10,333 nucleotides of DNA from Xanthobacteraceae bacterium (lineage in GTDB: Bacteria; Pseudomonadota; Alphaproteobacteria; Rhizobiales; Xanthobacteraceae): NCBI GenBank assembly GCA_030043175.1, contig JASHYD010001383.1, forward strand, positions 1 through 10,333. Reading direction: 5' to 3'. Under the pieces are notes generated by a model. It was not told the DNA's origin. It saw nothing but the letters and a program-made list of their open reading frames with translations, and searched no databases. Below, one piece after another: positions 1 through 6,387 of this stretch (positions are counted from its first letter, which is position 1; the number at the start of each line of letters is the position of its first letter). The position numbers were made by a program, and so were the translations under genes.

Positions 1-1569
1 TGCGTCCCGCTCCACTAGCTCAAGGAAACCCTGGACGATGGCTTCTTCGAGCGTATTGCCGGCTGCACAGCCATTGGAATCCGCCTGATATCCGGCCCCA
101 TAGAAAAAATACAAAAGCCCGGTCGGAAGGTATTTGAAGCATTCGTCGCGCAGAGACCAGACCGGCGACCACTCTATTTTGGCCGACGGATCGAACGGGG
201 GTGGGACCATGTGCGAATGGCCCGTATCGAGCGCGCTCGTCTGGCGTCGCCCATATTGGGCGTCGCTGAAGAGGAGGACGTCGTTCGGATGGAGGACCTC
301 GCCCGGCAGAAAATCCGTGAAGCGCCGCGTCACTCGGATTTCATCGCCCTGGAAAATCCCGGAATAACGTTCGATCGCCTCCATGAGCGCGCTGGCTTCG
401 CCTTGCTCGGCCGTACTGCCCTTGCCGAAGCTCCCGCCCCTCAGTCCTGCCCTCAACTGGTTGACCGTACGGGCAGGCGCAGAAAAATTGTGCGCAGCAA
501 AATAATTAGTGTTCAGCGGCAAGTCGGCCTCGATCCGTTCCAGCCGTGAAACCACGCCAGTGAGCGGGCTCACGTGCTTTCGGAACCGCGCGACGGTTGC
601 CCGCGACGAAACGGTGCGGTATCCGCCGCTCGTCATGACCAGCTTGCCGCTGGCGTCAAGCTCGACCGGCGTCGGCGCACGGCGCGGATCGCGCAATTTT
701 TTGCGTCCGCATGCCGGACATTGCGGACGGGCCGCCACGTAATGCTTTGCAATCGTGGCGCCCGACAGATCGAGGCTGATAATGTGATCGTTCAATTCCG
801 TACGGAACCCGGTGGCGACCGCTTTGGCGATCTCTACGGCAGCAAGCTGGATGCCGGTCTGTCCGAGCGGATGTCGAGCCAGAGGCGATACCGCGACGCA
901 GCGCGCATCCCCGCGGTCGAGCAACGCTCGGACCTCCCGGTTCCGCCTCATCCGGTCGGCAAGGCAGGTCCAGCAGGCGCCCCTGCCCGGGCTGAACACG
1001 GGTCCCACCAGAGGAAAAATGCCAGAGGGCTGAACCAGCAGCCACGGCGTTTGTTTGGACAAATGTTGCTGGTTCAAGTCGGCCAGCCATGTTTCAAGAT
1101 AGTCGTTCACCATCGTGATGGTCAGGGCAGGAGAGCGTTCCACAACGCGAACGCCCAGCTTGCTCAAGGCGGCGCCGAGTTGCTTTTCACCCGGCACGTC
1201 GATCGATTGAATGCACACACGACATTTCTGCAGATTTTGCTCCGCGTTTTCTGGCGCCAGGCCGAGGCTTGCCCAATAAGCTGCCATGGTGCCGTCGGAG
1301 CCGCGTGATACGGGGACGACGTAACGACGGTCGAACAGTCGCTTCAGCGCTTCCTGAATCTTCTCCGACGGGAAATCCCGCTCTAGCTCGCGAACGAGCT
1401 CCCGACAGCTCTGCCCCCCTTTTCCAATTGCCGCCGCAAGTGCGCAGTAGAGTTGGCCGTGGAGAAAAAACTTCCTGTCCTCGGAATAGAGGCACACGAC
1501 GTCGGGTGGCAGCAGGTAGACGGTGAAATTGGGAGAGAACTGCGGAACGGCTTTGCTGTTGGGCAGCAT
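1..1569 (-). CDS. Fused TOMM cyclodehydratase (leader-binding C domain + YcaO D domain), 3' end beyond window
   Basis: This enzyme would use ATP to cyclise Cys and Ser/Thr of a ribosomal peptide into thiazolines and oxazolines. The frame is open without a stop for 523 residues and leaves the window at its C-terminal side. Residues 1-110 look like a leader-binding (RRE/E1-like) region. Two Cys pairs, C199/C202 (CWTC) and C284/C287 (CPAC), fit the structural zinc site of SagC/ThiF-like C proteins. The YcaO part follows. It shows the ATP-site motif GEASALMEAIERYSG (390-404) and the second motif GNTLEEAIVQGFLELVERDA (504-523). The start ATG at 1569 has GGGAG seven bases upstream; an upstream in-frame stop at 1624 limits the alternatives. 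It lies 125 bases after the Cys/Ser-rich precursor, on the same strand. The architecture matches the SagC/SagD fusion seen in many TOMM clusters. The C-terminus and any dehydrogenase or transporter lie outside the window. Confidence 0.93.
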   Translation of the reverse strand, partial: MLPNSKAVPQFSPNFTVYLLPPDVVCLYSEDRKFFLHGQLYCALAAAIGKGGQSCRELVRELERDFPSEKIQEALKRLFDRRYVVPVSRGSDGTMAAYWASLGLAPENAEQNLQKCRVCIQSIDVPGEKQLGAALSKLGVRVVERSPALTITMVNDYLETWLADLNQQHLSKQTPWLLVQPSGIFPLVGPVFSPGRGACWTCLADRMRRNREVRALLDRGDARCVAVSPLARHPLGQTGIQLAAVEIAKAVATGFRTELNDHIISLDLSGATIAKHYVAARPQCPACGRKKLRDPRRAPTPVELDASGKLVMTSGGYRTVSSRATVARFRKHVSPLTGVVSRLERIEADLPLNTNYFAAHNFSAPARTVNQLRAGLRGGSFGKGSTAEQGEASALMEAIERYSGIFQGDEIRVTRRFTDFLPGEVLHPNDVLLFSDAQYGRRQTSALDTGHSHMVPPPFDPSAKIEWSPVWSLRDECFKYLPTGLLYFFYGAGYQADSNGCAAGNTLEEAIVQGFLELVERDA

Positions 1570-1694
1570 CAGGCTGCTCCCGTGGTTGCCTGTCACAGCG
1601 ATAGTGTCCGCGAATCCGGACCGCTACGGCATTGCGATGTCACACCAGCCGCGCACGACTTCCGCCTGCGTGGTCGGACAGCGCTTGCGGTCTG

Positions 1695-2171
1695 TCACCA
1701 GCAGCAGCAGCACGAACACGAACAGGAACAGGAACAGGAACAGGAGCACGAGCACGAGCACGACCAGCCGCAGGAGCACGAGCAGGAGCACGAGCAGGAG
1801 CACGAGCACGACCAGCCGCCGGACCGGCAACTAAAACCGCAACCGCAACCGCGGCAGCCGCACCCCCGACATCCCCGGCAACCGCCGCAACCGCCGCAAC
1901 CTCCGGCAAGCCGCACGCCCGCGTTGCCTAGTTTGGGATTATCCGTATCGAAAACATAGAACGTCGCCAAACTGACGTCGGAGATTTCCTCTTCGCCGAG
2001 GATAATTTCGTGATTTGGCGCGTTCTTCACCACCGGCCGAATATCTACTGCCGCGCCGTTAGTCGTCGCGGCTGCGCTCCCCGCCAGCGCCAGCGAAAAC
2101 CCGGCAGCTCCCAACACTGGCACGGTTTTCTTGGCAGCCCTCCGCTTCGCCGCTTGTTTCGCACGTAGCAT
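1695..2171 (-). CDS. TOMM (thiazole/oxazole-modified microcin) precursor peptide with Cys/Ser-polymer core
   Basis: A 158-residue substrate peptide for the adjacent cyclodehydratase. Residues 1-16 are very basic, 17-36 are hydrophobic and end in Ala-rich sequence like a signal peptide, and 55-80 form an acidic leader containing EEISDVSLATFYVFDTDN. LAGG (88-91) sits directly before the first core cysteine, like a double-glycine leader cleavage site. The core (92-158) has 28 Cys and 18 Ser. A Gly/Cys/Arg part (92-119) is followed by W plus seven Ser-Cys pairs, then GW plus nine Ser-Cys pairs, and finally CCCW. ATG at 2171 has GAGGAG six bases upstream. Dense alternation of cyclisable residues beside a YcaO gene identifies it as a RiPP precursor. 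The family resembles short Bradyrhizobium-type proteins I remember only loosely. The final activity (toxin, signal, metal binder) cannot be read from the sequence. Confidence 0.9.
   Translation of the reverse strand: MLRAKQAAKRRAAKKTVPVLGAAGFSLALAGSAAATTNGAAVDIRPVVKNAPNHEIILGEEEISDVSLATFYVFDTDNPKLGNAGVRLAGGCGGCGGCRGCRGCGCRGCGCGFSCRSGGWSCSCSCSCSCSCSCGWSCSCSCSCSCSCSCSCSCCCCW
1713..1814 (-). repeat. Trp-(Ser-Cys)n tandem repeat in the precursor core, 48-bp period
   Basis: The two Trp codons (1812-1814 and 1764-1766) are exactly 48 bases, or 16 codons, apart. Each opens a run of Ser-Cys codon pairs: seven in the first, nine in the second. The first run alternates TCGTGC and TCCTGC. The second contains three TCGTGC followed by four TCCTGT. 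The matching flanks around both Trp codons suggest duplication of a 16-residue unit. The uniform hexamer runs suggest later expansion by replication slippage, always in frame. Confidence 0.85.
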
Positions 2172-2261
2172 AGTGAGCTCCTCAATGCTCGAAGAGCATC
2201 CCTCGTACGCCCTGCAAGACGCGCTGTAAGCCGCCTTCCTTACTTATTCACCTTATTTATA

Positions 2262-2281
2262 AATTAATTCATGAATTAATT
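2262..2281. promoter_or_regulatory. 20-bp perfect palindrome at the TOMM promoter start site (candidate operator)
   Basis: AATTAATTCATGAATTAATT is a perfect inverted repeat. It overlaps the proposed -10 hexamer and the expected transcription start of the precursor gene, which is a usual place for a repressor operator. No regulator gene is adjacent within the window. AT-rich sequence makes chance palindromes commoner, so function is inferred. Confidence 0.4.
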
Positions 2282-2307
2282 AAATTCAAAAATAAATAAT
2301 ATGACAA
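2279..2307 (-). promoter_or_regulatory. Sigma-70-type promoter for the TOMM precursor
   Basis: On the minus strand TTGTCA (2302-2307) is followed after exactly 17 bases by TTTAAT (2279-2284). Each hexamer matches the housekeeping consensus at five of six positions. It lies in the most AT-rich stretch of the window and would start transcription near 2272, giving a leader of about 100 bases before the precursor start. This is a sequence match only. Confidence 0.55.
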
Positions 2308-2344
2308 ATATCACTGCAAGCCGACCAACAGTATGGCAGTTTTT

Positions 2345-2450
2345 TGTTGACGAGTCGATTATGGCGCAAACGCACCAAGCGATGCCTCATTCATTCCTGC
2401 ACGATCCGATTAATATTCCGCCGAAAGTGGCCACTCTCGATTATCCGCCT
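2345..2450. mobile_element. Possible IS21-family end remnant
   Basis: The stretch begins TGTTGAC and carries three CGATTA-containing units (near 2356, 2406 and 2438), two of them leading into CCGCC. It also contains AAAGTGGCCACTCTC. Ends of IS21-type elements in rhizobia often carry several internal repeats around a GTGGCCACTTT-like core, and this resembles one such end. No istA or istB reading frame is present, so at most a fragment remains. The similarity is from memory. Confidence 0.3.
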
Positions 2451-2683
2451 GCAAAAAGGTTTCATCGCGCTTGAGGCTCCATGACGGCCGGAGCATGGCC
2501 GAGTGAACCTCTTTGCTGCTCGTCGCTGCGCGCCCGGACGCTCCTCCCGCGCATCAAACTCAAACCACGCCCGATGCCGACGGTGGGCGATTAATCGTCT
2601 TCACTTGACCGCGCCCTCAGCGCGCGGCGCGCACGCGAACCTGGTCGCGCACACCAGCTCTTGCTGCAGCAATAATCGTCCGG
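2451..2683. other. Non-coding stretch with no recognised gene
   Basis: I see no convincing reading frame here. The 63-codon plus-strand frame starting at 2503 has no ribosome binding site and a low-complexity Arg/Ala/Ser composition. TTGCTGCAGCAA (2661-2672) is a perfect 12-bp palindrome without a T-run, so I do not call a terminator. Confidence 0.5.
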
Positions 2684-2939
2684 CTATGACTTAGCTTTTA
2701 GCTTACCGACCTCGTCAAGCGCGTTGCCGGCAGCCTCGAAAGCTTCACTCGATCGCCACAATCGCCTCAGGCCCGAACCGCCCCAGGTTGCACGAATGAA
2801 TGAACTGACAGAGCTGCTCGCCCATGACCGCAGCCGAGCACGCCCAAATTGAAGACTGGAAATGCGTCGGGTCAAGTTTGATTGAGGCTAGGAGAGCCAG
2901 GTGCAATTCATCACTTTTAAATCTCGCCTCCAGCATCAT
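2684..2939 (-). pseudogene. Frameshifted small hypothetical protein gene
   Basis: The first part, from ATG 2939, reads like a compact helical protein (SDELHLALLASIKLDPTHFQ, later SIWACSAAVMGEQLCQFIHS and RFGPEAIVAIE) and hits a stop at 2745. Shifting by one base at that point continues smoothly as EAFEAAGNALDEVGKLKAKS to a stop at 2684. The two pieces together would make a protein of about 84 residues. A single-base insertion near 2745 explains the break, although a sequencing error is possible. The start has no good ribosome binding site. The style resembles short Rhizobiales hypothetical proteins, but I cannot name a family or function. Confidence 0.5.
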
Positions 2940-3472
2940 CGTTGGATAGCAGCTTCACCGCGTCGCGCCCGACACAATAAGAGACGCGGCACGCATTACC
3001 TTATGCGCGCGCTGGACGGCTGCAGTAAGAGAGTAAGCCGACACGAGTCTTGCGAAGGCTCTGCAATCCCTACGCTGCCGGTCGCGCTCTGCACGCCGTT
3101 GATGAAGACCGCAAGGGAATGCCTGATGGCGACCGCCCGCGGCTGCCGCATGTGGTCGTCCCGCACGCGACCCGATTGCCTTCGCGATGGGGGACTGAGG
3201 TGGTGTTTTTAAAGTCGCTGACGCCACGCGGAGGGGCGAGGGGAAGCGAAAGCCAACGACAGGCCGATCGCACCGAGAAACAGCGTCAGCCGCGCCCTAA
3301 CAGAGCGACGGCGCCGATCCGTTGTCGGTCGCCTTCTCGACGCGCTCAGCAATGATGTAAGCAGCGTGTCCGCCTTGCAACACTCGGCAGCGTCCGCATC
3401 CAGTCAGCGTGGCCTACAACTTGGGCGCAGCGCCAAGAGGACAATTGTTCGTGTCGCCGGCCACTTTTCAGC
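2940..3472. other. Decayed intergenic stretch, no intact gene
   Basis: No frame here has a good start site and coherent composition. Two fragments on the minus strand look like gene remnants. One at 3209-3301 has an Arg-rich start, then LTLFLGAIGLSLAFASP, which is very like a secretion signal, and stops after 31 codons with no start codon. One at 3297-3375 ends AERVEKATDNGSAPSLC. They overlap in different frames, so at most one was real. The rest looks like unselected sequence. Confidence 0.4.
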
Positions 3473-4027
3473 TTACGGAATGCCTGAACGCACCATTGGC
3501 ACCTGTGACGGCCGCGCCACGGGGTTGCGCGGTGTGGCAGGGGTGGGCCGTTGCGTAGGCATAGAGATCTTGTCAAGGATGTTGTGCTCGACCGCCTCCA
3601 GCTTGCTGCTGAAGTCGCGGGTTATCGACTCGTGGCTGGCCGACAATTGGTCGACGCTGCGTCTCATCTGCTCTTGATTAGCGTCAAGATTAGCCGCGAT
3701 CCGGTCAATGCCTTGCCGCATGGCGTCGAGATCGAGCGATATCGCGTTGAACTGCTGCTGATAGGGAGCGCGGGCGGTTGGCGCGATCATCTCTCTGGCT
3801 GCGCCACCGTAGGACTGCCACGCCAACGTGGTAGCGACGCCAATGAAATAGGCGATCAGGTAGGACGCCAAGGCGAGCGGGGCGAGCCTGCCGACCCACG
3901 ACCATCTTTCCGGAAGCCGGTCGCGATTCGGGTTGGGCGGACGACTAGCAGGCGCCTCAGCTGATGGCTTGACGAGCAGAGAGGCTGCAAAGAACTCAGG
4001 CGGCGTAGGGCTCTGCGTGGTATTCAT
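3473..4027 (-). CDS. Single-span membrane protein with coiled-coil region, function unknown
   Basis: A 184-residue protein. Residues 1-45 are Pro-rich and presumably cytoplasmic. Residues 48-70 form one membrane helix (LAPLALASYLIAYFIGVATT). Residues 90-155 are polar heptad-like helix containing DAMRQGIDRIAANLDANQEQ, probably a coiled coil in the periplasm. The C-terminus (156-184) is Pro/Arg-rich. I chose ATG 4027 because GAGG lies five bases upstream; the longer form starting with TTG at 4081 lacks a comparable site. It resembles a family of short membrane proteins found in many copies in Bradyrhizobium-type genomes, where RIAANxxxNQEQM-like segments recur. No enzymatic motif is visible. 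It stands alone, with no operon partner. Confidence 0.8.
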   Translation of the reverse strand: MNTTQSPTPPEFFAASLLVKPSAEAPASRPPNPNRDRLPERWSWVGRLAPLALASYLIAYFIGVATTLAWQSYGGAAREMIAPTARAPYQQQFNAISLDLDAMRQGIDRIAANLDANQEQMRRSVDQLSASHESITRDFSSKLEAVEHNILDKISMPTQRPTPATPRNPVARPSQVPMVRSGIP

Positions 4028-4464
4028 TTGCGCCTCGCTCTCCGGGTCCCGAGCCGGCCCCCCTATGAGACCCCCAGCCAACGCCCGTGACTTTCATCGG
4101 AATGGTAGCCGCTCACAGCGGGATGTCGCGGACTGCGCCGGGGTCAGGGATAGGCCGATCGCCCGGAGAGATTCATCCATGACGTAAGAAGCGACTGTGC
4201 TGGGCCACTGTCCGTCGCCTTCTCGACGAACTCCGCAAAGAATCCATTTCTCGTCCCCATAATTCTTCATGGTTCGCGGTGCAAGGGGGATGCCCACGCG
4301 TGCTGTACGCGGCAGCGGCGGCTCGAAGCCGAGCGAAGCCTGCCGACCCCATGCCGATTCAGAACTTTTAACTTGCTCCTTCAACGTGCCTCAATCAGAG
4401 TCGGTGTGAACAATGGGCGCCGAAATTGATTCACTTGAAATTCCACGTTTGGCGAGGTGGCCGC
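4028..4464. other. Intergenic stretch with a short gene-like remnant
   Basis: On the minus strand a frame ending at 4144 reads NGFFAEFVEKATDSGPAQSL and then LTSWMNLSGRSAYP, without a start codon in frame. It resembles the remnant at 3297-3375 over about 20 residues. The long minus frame at 4094-4384 starts with TTG, lacks a clear ribosome binding site and has an atypical composition, so I leave it out. Nothing else is recognised. Confidence 0.35.
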
Positions 4465-4493
4465 TTGGCCGGTTCGCTGCGAATAGGTATTTT
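4465..4493 (+). promoter_or_regulatory. Weak candidate promoter for the DUF4242 gene
   Basis: TTGGCC (4465-4470) and TATTTT (4488-4493) are separated by 17 bases and lie about 40 bases before the start codon of the DUF4242 gene. Each matches the housekeeping consensus at four of six positions, so this is only a candidate. Confidence 0.25.
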
Positions 4494-4531
4494 ATCCTTG
4501 TCGACGAAATCCCTTTGTCAAAGGAGAACTC

Positions 4532-4813
4532 ATGACCTTGCGCCGCTTCATTATCGAAAGAGCAATTCCCGAAGTCGGCACGTTCGCCAGAGAGCAACTT
4601 CGGGACGCAGCAAAAAAATCGAATGAGGTGCTTCACCAGCTTGGTCCAGACATTCAGTGGGTTGAAAGTTACGTCGCCGACGACAAGACGTTTTGTGTTT
4701 ACCTTGCCAAAGATGAGGGGATCATTCGCAAGCACGCGGAGATCAGCGGCTTTCCGGCGACCAAAATCACCGAAGTAAAGAAAATGATTGATCCCACAAC
4801 GGCCGCGACATAG
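4532..4813 (+). CDS. DUF4242 domain protein (SCO4226-like)
   Basis: A 93-residue soluble protein that matches the DUF4242 pattern across its whole length. MTLRRFIIERAIPEVG opens the first strand, AAKKSNEVLHQLGPDIQWVE forms helix 1 and the next strand, SYVADDKTFCVYLAKDEGII is the most conserved block, and KHAEISGFPATKITEV closes the fold. Proteins of this family adopt a ferredoxin-like fold, and the Streptomyces member SCO4226 binds nickel. Whether this one binds metal is unknown; H68 is a possible ligand. AGGAGA lies six bases before the ATG, a strong ribosome binding site. It is a stand-alone gene, and its length is usual for the family. Confidence 0.9.
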   Translation: MTLRRFIIERAIPEVGTFAREQLRDAAKKSNEVLHQLGPDIQWVESYVADDKTFCVYLAKDEGIIRKHAEISGFPATKITEVKKMIDPTTAAT

Positions 4814-5208
4814 GGCGAAATTGCACGGCGCAAATTTGCCTGGAAGCTTAAAAATTGCTGACCGTGGCGACGTACCAGTGATGGCTTGGCGATTGTGCGT
4901 GAAGGTCTCTCCGGCGGGCGACGCGACCAGCACCGATGGCGGTGAGGACGTGACGATGCTGCTCCAGCTTTTTCGCTACAGCGAACCTCGGTCGTCACTC
5001 GAATAGACCCGCTCGCCGGTCAATCCATGACCTGCTGAACATCGTCCATGGTATTCGGCACCGCGGGCATCGAGCGAGTGCCCCTCGGCGAATTGCGCGG
5101 CACCCGCTGTCACGAGCATGACCGGTTAATGTCAGCGGTGGAAGCCACCGCATCGGCCCCGGGGCAATGAAAATCGCGCGTCTTCCGGCCGGGTTCGCAG
5201 GTTTCTAC
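4814..5208. other. Non-coding stretch between convergent genes
   Basis: No frame here is convincing. It separates the DUF4242 gene on the plus strand from the 66-residue gene on the minus strand. The only structure I see is the stem-loop at 5135-5151, listed separately, and a short GCAAATTTGC palindrome near 4831. Confidence 0.5.
5135..5151 (-). terminator. Stem-loop downstream of the 66-residue gene, possible terminator
   Basis: GCGGTGG and CCACCGC pair perfectly over seven bases around a three-base loop. It lies about 58 bases past the stop of the minus-strand gene. No T-run follows, so it may be only a 3'-end hairpin rather than a full intrinsic terminator. Confidence 0.3.
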
Positions 5209-5409
5209 TTAACTGTCCTTTTGCGTATCTTCCTCTTGGTTGCCGCGACCCTCCAAACCGCGCTCAGGCCGCGCATCGACGTAATCGGCAAGGACCATAT
5301 AAATGCTGGCAAGGCCGAGCAGTTCAACTCGCTCAGCCGTGCCGCGCACCTCATCGGCGGCACGCGTGCATTCCATCGCCTTCTTTCGGTACGTTTCGAG
5401 ATTCGACAT
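5209..5409 (-). CDS. Small hypothetical protein, probable general-stress gene
   Basis: A 66-residue, charged, helical protein beginning MSNLETYRKKAMECTRAADE, with a middle segment (VELLGLASIYMVLADYVDAR) that looks like an amphipathic helix. It has no membrane segment or signal peptide. GGGGGA lies eight bases before the ATG. I know similar short proteins from Bradyrhizobium-type genomes, where they are uncharacterised. A perfect sigma-EcfG promoter sits about 35 bases upstream, so expression is probably tied to the PhyR-NepR-EcfG general stress response. The function itself is unknown. A longer overlapping frame from 5519 has no supporting start site and is rejected. Confidence 0.8.
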   Translation of the reverse strand: MSNLETYRKKAMECTRAADEVRGTAERVELLGLASIYMVLADYVDARPERGLEGRGNQEEDTQKDS

Positions 5410-5444
5410 TTCGTGTATCCCCCTGAAGCACTAAGCCGGATTGC

Positions 5445-5469
5445 AACGCCGAACTCTGGGTCTGGTTCC
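5445..5469 (-). promoter_or_regulatory. Sigma-EcfG (general stress response) promoter
   Basis: On the minus strand GGAAC (5465-5469) is followed by exactly 16 bases and then CGTT (5445-5448). This is the established -35/-10 pattern of alphaproteobacterial EcfG sigma factors. Transcription would begin near 5438, about 30 bases before the 66-residue gene, a natural distance. I looked at the other GGAAC occurrences I noticed in the window and none had a correctly spaced CGTT. Confidence 0.7.
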
Positions 5470-5625
5470 CGACGTAACCGAGGCCACCGCACCATCATGG
5501 CGGGCCCCGCGGCCCTCACTTTTCGTTCCCTCTATGTTCCGCAAGGATAGGGGCGGTTGAAGGACCTTTACCGCGGGAACGTGCGCGGAACCTCGACTGG
5601 ACTTTCGAACCGCCGGAAAAAAGTC

Positions 5626-6387
5626 ATGGCGGACTGAGCCAAATCGGCGGGGCGGAATTCAATCGACTGCCGCTTTTCGCAGGGCTCTTTTTTACGAACG
5701 GCATTGCTGCAAGAGCCATTGCGACAGACGTCGGATGGCTGAGCACCGTGATCGGCCTGTTCGATGTCAGTGTCATTGTGCTCGCCCGCCTGCGCATCCG
5801 GTCTTTGGTTGATGACCGGCCACGCGGAGCAATCGGCGGTCCCCACCGACCTCGTTATCGGCTCGGTTGCGCTCGTGCTGATCACTCTTCCCACTGGAGG
5901 GCCGAGCTGGATCGCGCAGGCGGACTGGCTCTGTATTCTGCCGTTCACGGACGCAGACCTGCCGACGCGACGCGGGGCGCTGGCTCACTATTGTTAGCGG
6001 CGACTGTACCCCTCTTTTGGAGCCGCTTGTTGTTCCAGTATTTTTGCAAACTTCATCCTGGAAATTGATGCATTATTCGTTGGGTGGATGCTTGGTACGG
6101 AGCGGACGAGCGGACGCGCAATATCCTCGCTTCGCAAATCGTAGCGGATACCTCGTGATATTCCCGGGGTGTTCATCGTTAGCGAATATGTCACTGGCCT
6201 TGCTCTGTTGGATTACGGTAAGCGAGTTCGCGGGGGATCGGCGAACCTAAGCGATCTGTAATGGTGCCTGCTGGCTTGCGGCTCACTGCTTGCCAGCCCG
6301 TCCATCCGTCAGGTTGGCGATGCTGTCACGAATACTCTGGTTCTGATTGCCACGCTGGGGTGGAGCTTCTGGGGGTGCAACACATGA
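5626..6387 (+). pseudogene. Exosortase/archaeosortase-family membrane protease, multiply frameshifted
   Basis: Exosortases cleave sorting-signal proteins at the membrane using Cys, Arg and His. Fragments of one multi-span membrane protein appear in order but in different frames: GLFFTNGIAARAIATDVGWL (from 5667), ASGLWLMTGHAEQSAVPTDL, LLLAATVPLFWSRLLFQYF, EIDALFVGWMLGTERT, then SGYLVIFPGCSSLANMSLAL with the likely catalytic Cys at 6170-6172, and finally WCLLACGSLLA joined to GDAVTNTLVLIATLGWSFW. At least four frame changes are needed, plus an early stop. Between GSLLA and GDAVTN only a few residues remain where the family normally has the helix carrying the conserved Arg and His, so a deletion is likely. 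The proposed start at 5626 is a guess. The family assignment rests on the Cys motif and the membrane pattern. Confidence 0.6.

Noticed and set aside
574..1308. Long plus-strand reading frame of 244 codons
   Set aside because: It is the exact antisense phase of the YcaO cyclodehydratase gene, which has clear family motifs.
1606..1621. Small stem-loop (GTCCG/CGGAC) between the precursor and the cyclodehydratase, as a possible attenuator
   Set aside because: Only five pairs and no T-run, too weak to call a terminator.
1701..1850. Short tandem repeats that might suggest a CRISPR or satellite array
   Set aside because: The repeats are hexamers that keep one reading frame inside the precursor core; there are no spacers.
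1453..1959. Plus-strand frame with Gln/Glu/His repeats, and minus-strand Leu/Val and Ala/Arg repeat frames over the same bases
   Set aside because: These are other-frame readings of the Ser-Cys codon repeats. Only the Cys/Ser frame has a strong ribosome binding site and fits the adjacent enzyme.
2334..2350. TGGCAG followed by TTGTT as a sigma-54 promoter
   Set aside because: The -12 GC element is missing at the required spacing.
4391..4933. 180-codon minus-strand frame
   Set aside because: It is antisense to the DUF4242 gene, which matches its family over its whole length and has a strong ribosome binding site.
5205..5519. 104-codon minus-strand frame overlapping the 66-residue gene
   Set aside because: No ribosome binding site, Arg-rich composition, and it begins upstream of the EcfG transcription start.
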